A DNA stretch of 56,203 nt from Mucilaginibacter sp. (GTDB taxonomy: Bacteria > Bacteroidota > Bacteroidia > Sphingobacteriales > Sphingobacteriaceae). Position numbers and translations under genes: made by a program. The DNA lies in NCBI RefSeq assembly GCF_025362475.1, contig NZ_JANYGH010000069.1, forward strand, positions 1 to 56,203, given 5' to 3'. Of this stretch, positions 1 through 8,909 are shown piece after piece (positions within the stretch are counted from its first letter, which is position 1; every line of letters begins with the position of its first letter). Under the pieces are notes generated by a model. The model had not been told where the DNA came from, ran no database searches, and saw only the letters and a program-made list of their open reading frames with translations.

Positions 1-1
1 C

Positions 2-94
2 CTCAAATATCTTGTTTATTATAACTGGGAACGGCCACATCAGGGCATCAATGGTAAAAAACCTATCGATATGGTCACCCTAAACAACAAATAA
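2..94 (+). mobile_element. C-terminal end of an integrase-core transposase (partial)
   Basis: An open frame enters from the left edge and ends at TAA 92-94. Its last 30 residues contain YYNWERPHQGINGKKP, the typical end of an rve/DDE integrase core as found in IS3- and IS481-like transposases (pattern: short Asn/Arg-Pro-His stretch, then a Gly-x-x-Pro). Only the tail lies in the window, so the IS family, completeness and activity cannot be judged. No terminal inverted repeat was recognised in the 50 bases after the stop. Confidence 0.7.
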
Positions 95-147
95 AAATAC
101 CTAATTCTGTTACCGAATTACTAAACCCTTACAGCAATGACGTTATA

Positions 148-654
148 TTACAACGCTTTCCTCACCCTAAAAAACGGCAGATCTTCACCATACCAAAAAG
201 CCTCTCCCCAGCGCTCAAAACCAGCTTTAAGTAAAACCTTTTGTGATGCAGCATTATTTGGATGGGTAACAGCACATATCTCCAGTAGGCCAACTTTATT
301 TAAGCCATAATTAATCAAGGCTTTGGCAAGTTCTGTTGCAATGCCCTGTCCCCAATATTTCAAATGCAGGCGGTATCCAAGCTCAATTTTGTCGCCGTCA
401 GATTCGCTTGGTTTTAGCATACATACACCTATAAACTCATTATCGCCCACATTAAATATACCCCAACGACCCAGGCCGGTTTTGTTCTTATAATCTTTAA
501 GAGTATCCTTAAAAACCTGCTTGCTTTCGGCGGGTGTACGCTTTTTTACATATTGGGTAAGGCGTTCATCCTCGTCCATCAAAAGGGAAAGGTCTTCGTC
601 AGCAGCAGTAAATTCGCGTATCAGCAGGCGGGGCGTTTGAATGATAATGTTCAT
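148..654 (-). CDS. GNAT-family N-acetyltransferase (RimJ/RimL-like)
   Basis: The protein begins IIIQTPRLLIREF, the standard opening of RimJ/RimL-type GNAT acetyltransferases. Later it has an IELGYRLHLKYWGQGIATEL stretch, the acetyl-CoA-binding Q/RxxGxG/A loop, and a NxAAxxxLxKAGF motif (NAASQKVLLKAGF) near the C-terminus. The family transfers acetyl groups from acetyl-CoA to protein N-termini or small amines; the substrate here is unknown. The frame is open to 681, but I prefer the start at 654 (MNIII), because the preceding MGNNIFLKT does not fit the family and family members start close to the TPRL motif. The gene is divergent from hisS. Confidence 0.82.
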   Translation of the reverse strand: MNIIIQTPRLLIREFTAADEDLSLLMDEDERLTQYVKKRTPAESKQVFKDTLKDYKNKTGLGRWGIFNVGDNEFIGVCMLKPSESDGDKIELGYRLHLKYWGQGIATELAKALINYGLNKVGLLEICAVTHPNNAASQKVLLKAGFERWGEAFWYGEDLPFFRVRKAL

Positions 655-901
655 GGTTTTCAAAAATATATTATTCCCCAATTATTGTAGAGATATTACA
701 GTAATAAGTATGTCATTTATAAGAAAAGCCGGGCAAGAAAAGGTATGTGATTGGAATCGGAAGTTAAGACGGTCGGCCAAAACTGTTGTGCAACAGGTGA
801 AACAGTAAAAAATATTATATATTTAATAATCAGTATATTATGAATTATCATAAAATAAAAAACGCAACAAAACCGCAACAGCGCGGCGAAATAGTATTGC
901 C

Positions 902-932
902 AGCGATGCGGAATCAAATTTTCCGCATCGCT
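902..932. repeat. Perfect 12-bp hairpin upstream of hisS
   Basis: AGCGATGCGGAA (902-913) and TTCCGCATCGCT (921-932) are perfect reverse complements around a 7-base loop. The hairpin lies in the 325-bp gap between the divergent acetyltransferase and hisS. No T-run follows on the plus strand, so it is more likely a dispersed palindrome or operator-like element than a terminator. Nothing else was recognised in 655-967 apart from AT-rich sequence. Confidence 0.6.
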
Positions 933-967
933 AATTAGGCAACATATCCATATAATTTGCTTTTTTG

Positions 968-975
968 TACATTTG
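968..975 (+). promoter_or_regulatory. Bacteroidota -7 box of hisS
   Basis: TACATTTG matches the Bacteroidota -7 consensus TAnnTTTG and ends four bases before the preferred hisS ATG at 980. If this is the active promoter, transcription would begin at or next to the start codon and give a leaderless mRNA. No convincing TTG -33 element is present at the usual distance. Confidence 0.5.
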
Positions 976-979
976 CCGC

Positions 980-2356
980 ATGGCATCTATTAAACCATCC
1001 GTACCTAAAGGAACCCGCGATTTTTCACCTGTTGAAATGGTGAAACGTAACTACATCTTCGATACTATTAAAAGCGTTTTCCGTAAATACGGCTACCAGC
1101 AGATAGAAACACCAACCATGGAAAACCTATCAACCCTAACTGGTAAATACGGTGATGAGGGAGATAAGCTGATATTTAAAGTGCTGAACAGTGGCGATTA
1201 CCTGGCCAAGGTAAAACCCGAGAAACTGGCAACGCTTAACTCCAATGCCATAACGTTGGACATCTCAGAAAAAGCCCTGCGTTATGATCTCACCGTTCCA
1301 TTTGCCCGCTACGTAGTAATGCATCAGAATGAGATTACGCTCCCGTTCAAGCGTTTCCAGGTGCAGCCGGTATGGCGTGCTGATAGGCCACAGCGGGGCC
1401 GTTACCGCGAATTTTACCAATGCGATGCCGACGTTGTTGGCTCCGATTCATTACTGAACGAAGCAGAGTTTGTACTGATATATGATGAGGCTTTAGGCAA
1501 ATTGGGATTGAAGGATTTTACCATCAAGATCAATAACCGCAAAATCCTGTCGGGCATAGCCCAGATCATTGATAAGGCCGATAATATCATTGACCTGACC
1601 GTTGCCATTGATAAGCTGGATAAAATAGGCCTGGATGGCGTTATCAAAGAACTCATGGAACGTGGCTTTACCGAAGCCGATATAGAGAAAATAAAACCGG
1701 TCATTTTACTGGAAGGTACCAATAGCGAGAAACTGCAAAGCCTGCGTGTGGCATTGGCCAGCTCAGAAACCGGGCTGAAAGGATGCGATGAGATAGAAAC
1801 TGTTTTTAAATACATCGAAAGCTGCCCGCTGCAAACGGCAAAGCTTGAACTGGATATAACCCTTGCCCGCGGACTTAACTATTACACAGGCGCCATATTT
1901 GAGGTGAAAACTAACGAGGCAGCCATGGGCAGCATCGGCGGTGGCGGTCGTTATGATGATCTTACAGGTATGTTTGGTTTAAAAGGCCTTACCGGGGTTG
2001 GCATTTCCTTTGGAGCAGACAGGATCTATGATGTATTGGAAGAGTTGAACCTTTTCCCATCGGCAGCCAACCAAAGCACACAGGTGCTTATCTGTAACTT
2101 TGATAAGGAAGGCGAAACTTACGCTTTGCCTTTATTACAGCAGCTCCGACGCCAAAATGTAAATACCGAACTTTACCCGGCAGGTGCCAAGATCAAAAAG
2201 CAACTGGATTATGCTAATAACAAAAACATCCCCTATACGGTTGTAATTGGCGGTGATGAAATGCAAAGCGGCCTTTTAACATTTAAAGATATGGCCAGTG
2301 GTGTACAGGAAAAACTGACTGCGGATGAGATTGTGAAAAGGATGGCAGCGAAATAA
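980..2356 (+). CDS. hisS: Histidyl-tRNA synthetase
   Basis: This class II aminoacyl-tRNA synthetase charges tRNA-His in the cytoplasm. It shows the HisRS opening PKGTRDF, motif 2 in FQVQPVWRADRPQRGRYREF (about residues 115-135), the histidine-binding LARGLNYYTG loop (about residues 294-303), GGGRYDDL and a motif 3-like GVGISFGADRIYDVL, then an HGTP anticodon-binding domain in the last 90 residues. The length of 458 aa is typical for the Bacteroidota form. The frame is open from 965, but MASIKP at 980 matches the family start and the extra five codons overlap the -7 box. It appears monocistronic. Confidence 0.97.
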   Translation: MASIKPSVPKGTRDFSPVEMVKRNYIFDTIKSVFRKYGYQQIETPTMENLSTLTGKYGDEGDKLIFKVLNSGDYLAKVKPEKLATLNSNAITLDISEKALRYDLTVPFARYVVMHQNEITLPFKRFQVQPVWRADRPQRGRYREFYQCDADVVGSDSLLNEAEFVLIYDEALGKLGLKDFTIKINNRKILSGIAQIIDKADNIIDLTVAIDKLDKIGLDGVIKELMERGFTEADIEKIKPVILLEGTNSEKLQSLRVALASSETGLKGCDEIETVFKYIESCPLQTAKLELDITLARGLNYYTGAIFEVKTNEAAMGSIGGGGRYDDLTGMFGLKGLTGVGISFGADRIYDVLEELNLFPSAANQSTQVLICNFDKEGETYALPLLQQLRRQNVNTELYPAGAKIKKQLDYANNKNIPYTVVIGGDEMQSGLLTFKDMASGVQEKLTADEIVKRMAAK

Positions 2357-2426
2357 TGATGTGTTCCCCATAGCGATGGGTTTAAAACCATAGGTGTTCG
2401 GAAGATTTATTAACGTTTTTTTAATT

Positions 2427-2611
2427 CCCTCCCTTGGGAGGGGTGCGGCTGAAATGTGTGCAATGGCAGGGAGGGGTTTCGCCGACATTTCCTCTGAAAA
2501 GGTACTTGAACGCCTGATTTAACCCCTACCTCCTCCTTCCCCGAGGAAGGAATCGCACATTGCCCCTGCCTTTTTATTTCTTTCGAACACCGATGGGTTT
2601 CAAACCCATCG
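2427..2611. repeat. Cluster of intergenic palindromes after hisS
   Basis: The 367-bp gap between hisS and the next gene holds several palindromes. CCCTCCC-TT-GGGAGGG is at 2427-2442, and CGATGGGTTT-C-AAACCCATCG at 2591-2611. A longer imperfect inverted relation links the stretch near 2455-2475 (GTGTGCAATGGCAGGG) with 2553-2570 (CGCACATTGCCCCTGCC). Short open frames on the minus strand here are by-products of these repeats. No protein-coding gene is supported. Confidence 0.6.
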
Positions 2612-2723
2612 CTCTCCGGAGGAACGAAATGTTCCAATATTAGATTAATATATTTTACAAATAAGAAAATAAAACTTATCGTAGTGAAAGTTGTTGACTA
2701 TAAAAACAATATAAATCATCACT

Positions 2724-3329
2724 ATGAAAAAGTTAAGTTTAATAACGATGCTGGCGATTGCAGCCTTATCGTTCCAATCATGCGGGGGAGCTAAAGACAG
2801 CAAAGAAGCTGCTGATAGTACAAACGCAAGTAAAGACTCTTCAACAATGGCAGTGAAAGATACCGCCGGTGTTACCGGGGCTCATGGTATAGCTGTTGAC
2901 GAAAATGATGCCAAATTTGCTACCGCTGCAGCAAACGGTGGTATGGCCGAAGTAGCTGTTGGGCAGTTAGCCGGCGAAAAAGCTATGAACGCCAAGGTAA
3001 AGGCATTTGCCGCAATGATGGTAACCGATCACAGCAAAGTAAATGAAGAGTTAATGGCTATTGCCAAAGCTAAAAACATCACATTACCTTCTGCCCCTGA
3101 TGAAGATCATCAAAAAATGAAAGCCGATCTGGCAGCAAAACCAGGTGCCGATTTTGATAAGGCGTATGTAGATGCCATGATTGATGGCCATAAGAAAACA
3201 ATTTCTTTGTTTGAAGATGCTGCCAAAAATTGCAAGGATGCCGACCTGAAAGCTTTTGCAGAAAAAACCTTGCCTACTATTAAAGGTCACCTGACCGAAA
3301 TTGAAGGTATTAAAAAAGGGATGAAATAA
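2724..3329 (+). CDS. DUF4142-family lipoprotein
   Basis: The 201-aa protein starts with a lipoprotein signal peptide (MKKLSLITML, hydrophobic stretch, then lipobox FQSC with Cys20), so it should be an outer-membrane or periplasmic lipoprotein. A Ser/Asp/Lys-rich linker (about residues 24-50) is followed by an alpha-helical domain. That domain matches the DUF4142 pattern: NGGMAEVAVGQLA, VKAFAAMMVTDHSKVNEEL, and a second helix pair with FDKAYVDAMIDGHKKTISLFE. The family's function is not established; a ferritin-like four-helix fold has been suggested. The gene stands alone, with a terminator directly behind it. Confidence 0.85.
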   Translation: MKKLSLITMLAIAALSFQSCGGAKDSKEAADSTNASKDSSTMAVKDTAGVTGAHGIAVDENDAKFATAAANGGMAEVAVGQLAGEKAMNAKVKAFAAMMVTDHSKVNEELMAIAKAKNITLPSAPDEDHQKMKADLAAKPGADFDKAYVDAMIDGHKKTISLFEDAAKNCKDADLKAFAEKTLPTIKGHLTEIEGIKKGMK

Positions 3330-3353
3330 TTTCTGATATATAAGTAATGGGAG

Positions 3354-3383
3354 GGAGGTGATTTTCACCTCCTTTCTTTTTTT
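3354..3383 (+). terminator. Rho-independent terminator after the DUF4142 gene
   Basis: GGAGGTGA (3354-3361) pairs perfectly with TCACCTCC (3365-3372) across a 3-base loop and is followed by TTTCTTTTTTT. It starts 24 bases after the stop codon and separates this gene from the metalloprotease gene. Confidence 0.85.
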
Positions 3384-3419
3384 ATACCTATTTTAGGGCT
3401 GATTAATAAGTCGGCCCCT

Positions 3420-5846
3420 ATGAAAAAAAGCTACTACTTCTTCTTATTCCTCCTTTCATTTTCCTGTTTTACCGCAAAAGCGCAAAAGGCAGATGATATT
3501 GAAACCAAAACCAAAGGTTTTACCAAATACTCAGGCTACTTTAACTTTTACTGGGATGATAAGACAGGGAAAGTATTTTTGGAAATAGATAAGTTGAACC
3601 AGGAGTTTCTTTATGTGAACTCTTTACCTGCGGGTGTAGGTTCAAACGACCTGGGACTTGATCGGGGGCAAATTGGTAACAGCCGGATTGTTAAGTTTGT
3701 AAAAAGTGGTCCTAAGGTGTTGTTGATCCAGCCCAATTACAGCTACCGGGCTATAAGCGATAATGTTGATGAACGTAAATCCGTTGCTGAAGCCTTTGCG
3801 CAATCAGCTATATGGGGCTTTACCGCCCTTGCCCAGGATGGCGATAAAGTACTGGTTGATTTTACTCCTTTTTTGCTGCGCGACAGCCATAAAATTACTG
3901 ATAGGTTAAATGATAATAACCAAGGCAGCTTTAGCTTTGATGAAAGCCGCTCGGCGGTGTACTTGCCCAATACCAAAAGTTTTCCTGATAATTCGGAGTT
4001 TGAAGCCACCATTACATTGGCAGGTAAAGCTAAAGGAGCCGAAATTAGTTCGGTGTCGCCCGATCCTAATGCTGTTACGGTGAGGATGCATCAGTCATTT
4101 ATAAAACTGCCCGATGATAATTATAAACAGCGTAAGTTCGATCCGCGCTCGGGTTATTATGATGTGGAGTATATGGATTATGCTACACCGATAGATCAGC
4201 CCATCATGAAACGTTTACTGACAAGGCATCGCCTCCAAAAAAAGGACCCTGCGGCAGCCATCAGTGAACCGGTAAAGCCCATCATATATTATGTTGATCG
4301 TGGAGCGCCCGAGCCTGTGCGCAATGCCTTAATAGAAGGGGCCGGTTGGTGGAATCAGGCTTTCGAAGCCGCGGGTTATAAAAACGCGTTCCAGGTGAAG
4401 TTGCTGCCAGAGGACGCCGATCCGATGGATATCCGATACAATATTATTCAATGGATTCACCGCTCAACCAGGGGATGGTCATACGGCGAGGGGATTAGTG
4501 ATCCACGTACCGGCGAAATCATTAAGGGGCAGGTATCACTCGGTTCGTTGCGCGATAGGCAGGATTTTTTAATAGCCGAAGGATTGGTGCAACCGTATGA
4601 AGATGGTAAACCAGTAAGTGATAAAATGATGAAACTGGCCCTTGCCCGGTTGCGGCAACTGGCCGCGCATGAGGTTGGGCATACACTGGGCTTACAGCAT
4701 AATTTTACAGCCAGTGTAAATGGCAGGGCATCTGTAATGGATTACCCGCCGCCCGTGATCAGTTTGAATACTGACGGCACCATTGATCTGAGCAAAGCTT
4801 ACCGCACAGAAATTGGAGAATACGATAAACGCGCTATTCTTTATGGCTACCAGGATTTCCAGGCAGGCACCAATGAGGATGAGGCCTTAAAGGGTATTGT
4901 TACTCAAACTATTAAACAAGGCTTCTTATTTATCTCCGATGATGACGCCCGCCCTGCCGGCAGCGCCCATCCCCAGGCGCATCTTTGGGATAGTGGTACT
5001 AATGCTGCTGATGAATTGAATAGGCTGATGGTGCTTCGGAAGCATGTATTAGATAATTTTTCTGAAAAAGCCATTCGCCAGGATGCGCCAATGGCCACGC
5101 TTGAAGAGGTATTGGTGCCTATGTATTTGATACACCGTTTCCAGGCCGAAGCTGCTTCAAAAATGCTGGGCGGTTTGTATTATACCTTCGCTTTAAAAAA
5201 CGATGGACAAACCATTACTAAGTTTGTTCCCCCTGCCGAGCAATGGAAAGCGTTTGATGCATTAATGGGAACCATAGCTCCCAATGCACTTGCACTACCT
5301 GAAAAGTTGATAGAAAAAATACCACCGAGACCAATAGGGTATCCACGTACAAGGGAAACCTTTAAATCGCACACAGGGCTAACGTTTGATCCTATGGCTG
5401 CTGCAGAATCTGCCGCTGGCGCAACGCTCTCTTTTATGCTGCAACCAGAGCGGGCGGCAAGGCTGATTGAATACCAATCGCGGGATAATACCCAGCCGGG
5501 CTTATTACCGGTACTGAATAAATTAGTGGCCCAAACCTGGAAAGCCCCACAGGCGGCAGGCTATAAAGGCGAATTGCAGCGACTGGTAAATAACTTAACC
5601 CTTAAACAGATCCTGACTCTTGCTGCTACCACCAGTGCCCCGGAGAACGTGCGCGGCATTGCCCTGCTGCAAATTGATGAGTTGAAGAAATGGATGCAAA
5701 CTGCTGTAAACACCGCTACTGATCTCCGAAAAGCAAATTTGTTGTTCGGATTGTCGCAGATCAGTCAGTTTGAAAAAAATCCGGATAAGTTTCAACCGGC
5801 AGCAGTGTTGAACATGCCCGATGGCTCGCCTATCGGTATGGATTAA
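3420..5846 (+). CDS. Secreted zinc metalloprotease, DUF5117/DUF5118 metzincin-like family
   Basis: This 808-aa protein has a Sec signal peptide (MKKSYYFFLFLLSFSCFTAKAQ, cleavage near residue 21). The first third matches the DUF5118/DUF5117 propeptide-like region of large Bacteroidota zinc-dependent metalloproteases. The catalytic motif HEVGHTLGLQH begins at H417, the HExxHxxGxxH signature of metzincins, and SVMDYPPP a few residues later supplies a Met-turn. The C-terminal half is helical and Pro-poor (DUF4953-like). It is expected in the periplasm or outside the cell; the substrate is unknown. It follows the DUF4142 gene after a strong terminator, so it should have its own promoter. Confidence 0.9.
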   Translation: MKKSYYFFLFLLSFSCFTAKAQKADDIETKTKGFTKYSGYFNFYWDDKTGKVFLEIDKLNQEFLYVNSLPAGVGSNDLGLDRGQIGNSRIVKFVKSGPKVLLIQPNYSYRAISDNVDERKSVAEAFAQSAIWGFTALAQDGDKVLVDFTPFLLRDSHKITDRLNDNNQGSFSFDESRSAVYLPNTKSFPDNSEFEATITLAGKAKGAEISSVSPDPNAVTVRMHQSFIKLPDDNYKQRKFDPRSGYYDVEYMDYATPIDQPIMKRLLTRHRLQKKDPAAAISEPVKPIIYYVDRGAPEPVRNALIEGAGWWNQAFEAAGYKNAFQVKLLPEDADPMDIRYNIIQWIHRSTRGWSYGEGISDPRTGEIIKGQVSLGSLRDRQDFLIAEGLVQPYEDGKPVSDKMMKLALARLRQLAAHEVGHTLGLQHNFTASVNGRASVMDYPPPVISLNTDGTIDLSKAYRTEIGEYDKRAILYGYQDFQAGTNEDEALKGIVTQTIKQGFLFISDDDARPAGSAHPQAHLWDSGTNAADELNRLMVLRKHVLDNFSEKAIRQDAPMATLEEVLVPMYLIHRFQAEAASKMLGGLYYTFALKNDGQTITKFVPPAEQWKAFDALMGTIAPNALALPEKLIEKIPPRPIGYPRTRETFKSHTGLTFDPMAAAESAAGATLSFMLQPERAARLIEYQSRDNTQPGLLPVLNKLVAQTWKAPQAAGYKGELQRLVNNLTLKQILTLAATTSAPENVRGIALLQIDELKKWMQTAVNTATDLRKANLLFGLSQISQFEKNPDKFQPAAVLNMPDGSPIGMD

Positions 5847-6090
5847 CGGATATGGGCATTTATTACCGACGAAGCCTGAAATTACACCGATGAAGGCTGT
5901 GTATTGAACGATGAATATATAATTGATTGATTGTTAGTGTGTTTATGAGTGTTTGCCGAGTGGAATAGGCTTTTGGTCTATAATAATATAACGATGGTCT
6001 ATTGCATTTTTTTGATGCCGAAAGATGTTGTTGATTTGAATATTGAAACTAAAAACAAAATTCAAAAACGATATTTAAAATCAAAAGATC

Positions 6091-6474
6091 ATGAAAAATT
6101 CAATCAAATTATCAGCATTATTCTTTCTATTAAGCGCCGGCATTTTTGCCACAACAGCAGCAAGTGCTAAAAACCATACCCCCAAAACTAATGATGTTAT
6201 CACCGTATCAGCCATGAAGAAAAATCTTGGGGTAGCGGTTAATATTATCAAAGCCGATGAAGGAAAATCAGTTGTAAGGATTTACGATAAAGAAAACCAC
6301 ATATTACTAAAAGACTTTTTGCCTAATAAAGCCGAAGCTTCAAAAGGTTATATTTTAACCAGCCTGGAAAATGGTGATTATACCTTTGAAGTGACTTCAA
6401 ACAAGGAAGTAGTTACAAAAACAGTTCACGTTTATGATGAAGACCAAAAGAAAACATTTTTCTTTGTTGACTAA
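6091..6474 (+). CDS. Small secreted beta-rich protein of unknown function
   Basis: The 127-aa product has a clear signal peptide (MKNSIKLSALFFLLSAGIFATTAASAK, cleavage after ASA). A compact domain of about 95 residues follows, with alternating hydrophobic strands ending HVYDEDQKKTFFFVD. The pattern (VRIYDKENHILLKDF, ENGDYTFEVTS) resembles the small DUF3244-like or secretion-tail-like beta sandwiches of Bacteroidota, but I cannot assign a family firmly. A frame opening at 5949 that overlaps it is a shadow. The 244-bp gap before it holds no recognised element. Confidence 0.7.
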   Translation: MKNSIKLSALFFLLSAGIFATTAASAKNHTPKTNDVITVSAMKKNLGVAVNIIKADEGKSVVRIYDKENHILLKDFLPNKAEASKGYILTSLENGDYTFEVTSNKEVVTKTVHVYDEDQKKTFFFVD

Positions 6475-6494
6475 TCCGGAGTGTTATAAAACAA

Positions 6495-6526
6495 AAAAAT
6501 CCCGCCATGAGCGGGATTTTTTTGTT
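6495..6526. terminator. Bidirectional terminator between convergent genes
   Basis: AAAAATCCCGC (6495-6505) pairs perfectly with GCGGGATTTTT (6511-6521) around loop CATGA. There is a T-run on the plus strand and an A-run (T-run on the minus strand) on the other side. It sits between the convergent small secreted protein gene and the nucleotidyltransferase gene and can serve both. Confidence 0.9.
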
Positions 6527-6540
6527 TTATATAAGGGATA

Positions 6541-7440
6541 TTAATCCCAAAGGTTTGTTGGATAAGTGCCATTGGCAACTAATTCCGAAATACACTTTTG
6601 TACAATAGGTTTATCTTCTTTATAAGTTACACCAAACCATTTTGCGCCGGTAGGGATAACTTTAAATGATGCAGTACCTGCTTTGATCAGCTCATCAGCA
6701 ACTAAAGGGATAAAGAACTCCGATTTTGGGTTATTCTCGTTAGCTGCAACAAATGTCCTGAACATTTCTTCGCTTTGCTTAAAAATAGCGGGGGTAAAGC
6801 CCCAGAAATTCATAGATACACGGGTTTCATTTGGTAATGGATGTTCGCCGGTGGCATCTTTATAGGCAACGCTGCCATCTTCTTTAAAATAAACCTCGGT
6901 GCGCTCGTTAATTGCTACCATATTGCCCTCTTCAACCTGGCAAACTCCACGTGATACGGAGCCGTAATCAGAAAGCGTTCTGTCTATCTGGTAGCCTATT
7001 ATAGAGTAAGTATCATCGGAAACTTCAGTAGTTAAAAATTTTGCCATTTTTTCAAACGAATCGTAACCATAAAAATCATCGGCGTTAATTACACAAAAAG
7101 GCTCATTGATTTGGTTGCGGGCGGCAAGTACAGCATGTGCGGTACCCCATGGTTTTGCGCGTTCAATAGTTTTATCAATGCCAAAAGGTTTCAGGTCGAA
7201 GCTTTGAAAAACGTAATCTGTTTCTATACGGCCTTTTAATTTGGGTTCAAATATCGCTTTAAAATTATCTGCAAATTCTTCACGTATAATAAAGCTTACT
7301 TTGCCAAAACCGGCTTTTATAGCATCATATATAGAATAATCGATAATAGTCTCTCCGTTGGGGCCAAAGCCGTCAACCTGTTTCATGCTTCCGTAGCGGC
7401 TGGCCATACCGGCAGCCAAAATAAGTAGTGTGGGTTTCAT
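6541..7440 (-). CDS. Sugar-phosphate nucleotidyltransferase (NTP_transferase family)
   Basis: The 299-aa protein opens with LLILAAGMASRYGSMKQVD, a variant of the nucleotide-binding LxAGxGtRxxxxK motif of sugar-1-phosphate nucleotidyltransferases. The metal-binding INADDFYG motif lies at about residues 117-124. The family joins NTP and a sugar 1-phosphate to give an NDP-sugar in the cytoplasm. Which sugar and nucleotide are used cannot be read from the sequence. Similar Bacteroidota proteins often accompany a phosphotransferase gene, but none is adjacent here. It converges on the small secreted protein gene over a shared terminator. Confidence 0.85.
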   Translation of the reverse strand: MKPTLLILAAGMASRYGSMKQVDGFGPNGETIIDYSIYDAIKAGFGKVSFIIREEFADNFKAIFEPKLKGRIETDYVFQSFDLKPFGIDKTIERAKPWGTAHAVLAARNQINEPFCVINADDFYGYDSFEKMAKFLTTEVSDDTYSIIGYQIDRTLSDYGSVSRGVCQVEEGNMVAINERTEVYFKEDGSVAYKDATGEHPLPNETRVSMNFWGFTPAIFKQSEEMFRTFVAANENNPKSEFFIPLVADELIKAGTASFKVIPTGAKWFGVTYKEDKPIVQKCISELVANGTYPTNLWD

Positions 7441-7526
7441 AGAGTGTCTGTGGGGTATTTGTTAAGCTAATTTTTTAATTGTGTATTAAGGAAGGGTTTA
7501 AGGTCGAAAATGTTTTAATGAATAGA

Positions 7527-8642
7527 TTATTTGATGTATCTGAAATCCTGTCCGGCTTTGATATTTAACAAAACTTCGTATATCAAACGGATAACATTAT
7601 CAACATCCTCTTTGTGAATCATCTCCACAGTGGTATGCATATAACGTAGAGGTAAAGATATCAGCGCAGATGGTACGCCATCATTTGAGTAAGCAAATGC
7701 GTCAGTATCGGTACCGGTTGATCGTGATGAGGCCTGGCGCTGAAAAGGTATTCCTGCCTTTTGGGCAGTTTCAATTAGCAGTTTATTCAGGTTGTTTTGT
7801 ACCGCAGGGGCATAAGATACAACCGGGCCACGGCCGCAAGCCAGATCGCCCTGGGTAATCTTATTGATCATTGGGGTTTGGGTATCATGCGTAACATCGG
7901 TAACAATAGCTACATTGGGTTTTATTTTATGAGCTATCATTTCTGCGCCACGTAAGCCAATCTCTTCCTGTACGGCGTTTACAATATATAAGCCAAACGG
8001 CAGTTTTATGTTGTTCTCTTTTAATAGGCGGGCAACCTCGGCAATCATGAAACCACCTGCGCGGTTATCCAGCGCGCGGCCAACATAATAACGATCATTC
8101 AGGATCATAAACTCATCCTCGTAGGTAATTACGCAACCAACATGGATGCCTAATTTTTCTACCTCATCTTTAGATGTACAGCCACAATCTAAAAAGATAT
8201 TTTTAAGGGTTGGAGCTTCCTCTTTTTCGCCGCCAGAACGGGTATGGATAGCAGGCCAGCCAAATACTGCTTTTACAATGCCATTATCGGTATGGATATT
8301 TACCCTTTTTGATGGGGCTATTTGGTGATCAGAGCCACCGTTGCGAATAACGTATATTAAACCATCGCTGGTGATGTAGTTAACAAACCATGATATTTCA
8401 TCGGCATGTGCCTCAATCACTATCTTATAATCTGCTTTTGGATTAATTATCCCAACTGCTGTACCATAATTGTCTACATAATGGTCATCAATATAGGGTT
8501 TTAGATATTCGAGCCACAATTCCTGGCCTTTCCATTCAAAGCCGGTAGGAGAGGGATTATTAATGTATTTCTCGAAAAATGGTAGCGAAGTTTCGTTTAC
8601 TATAGAAATATGCGAAGCGGAATCAGATTTTTTTTTAGCCAT
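7527..8642 (-). CDS. M42-family metallopeptidase (glutamyl aminopeptidase/CelM type)
   Basis: This is a cytoplasmic dinuclear-zinc aminopeptidase of family M42. Visible ligand or catalytic motifs are EAHADEISW, GRALDNRAGG, AVQEEIGLRGAE, VTDVTHD and a C-terminal LPLRYMHTTVEM. The frame is open to 8720, but MAKKKSDSASH at 8642 is the sensible start. The extra 26 residues (a hydrophobic run ending RVTKNN) contain the promoter-like TATATTTG and do not fit the family. The resulting 371 aa is the usual M42 length. It is divergent from the TPR lipoprotein gene. Confidence 0.9.
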   Translation of the reverse strand: MAKKKSDSASHISIVNETSLPFFEKYINNPSPTGFEWKGQELWLEYLKPYIDDHYVDNYGTAVGIINPKADYKIVIEAHADEISWFVNYITSDGLIYVIRNGGSDHQIAPSKRVNIHTDNGIVKAVFGWPAIHTRSGGEKEEAPTLKNIFLDCGCTSKDEVEKLGIHVGCVITYEDEFMILNDRYYVGRALDNRAGGFMIAEVARLLKENNIKLPFGLYIVNAVQEEIGLRGAEMIAHKIKPNVAIVTDVTHDTQTPMINKITQGDLACGRGPVVSYAPAVQNNLNKLLIETAQKAGIPFQRQASSRSTGTDTDAFAYSNDGVPSALISLPLRYMHTTVEMIHKEDVDNVIRLIYEVLLNIKAGQDFRYIK

Positions 8643-8675
8643 GTTATTTTTAGTAACCCTACAATATGCAATAAG

Positions 8676-8683
8676 CAAATATA
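8676..8683 (-). promoter_or_regulatory. -7 box of the M42 peptidase gene
   Basis: Read on the minus strand this is TATATTTG, a match to TAnnTTTG, 33 bases before the preferred ATG. It lies inside the longer open frame and therefore supports the shorter start at 8642. No clear -33 TTG was found. Confidence 0.5.
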
Positions 8684-8909
8684 ATAAAGCCGTTGATAAA
8701 GCCTTAAAATAACTTGCCATAATGGGAATAAATGTGTGTTTTTATTATAAATTTAATACTTCAATATCCTGAATTGGTGTTTTTTTTAATTATTGAGTGT
8801 TTTAAACCATTTGATTAATTATTTGTCATTAACTGTGTACTTTACAGTAATCTGTAAAGTCGGGTTATTTATAATATTTTTGTTCTTTGCTACTTTAATT
8901 TACTACATC

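Noticed and set aside
717..986. 89-codon open frame on the minus strand upstream of hisS
   Set aside because: It overlaps the hisS start and promoter and runs through the 902-932 palindrome; its composition is unlike a protein and it has no recognisable domain.
2276..2637. Two minus-strand open frames behind hisS
   Set aside because: They read through intergenic palindromes and the hisS 3' end in antisense; the translations are His/Pro-rich repeat artefacts.
5949..6170. 73-codon plus-strand frame overlapping the small secreted protein
   Set aside because: The overlapping frame at 6091-6474 has a clear signal peptide and terminator; this one has neither.
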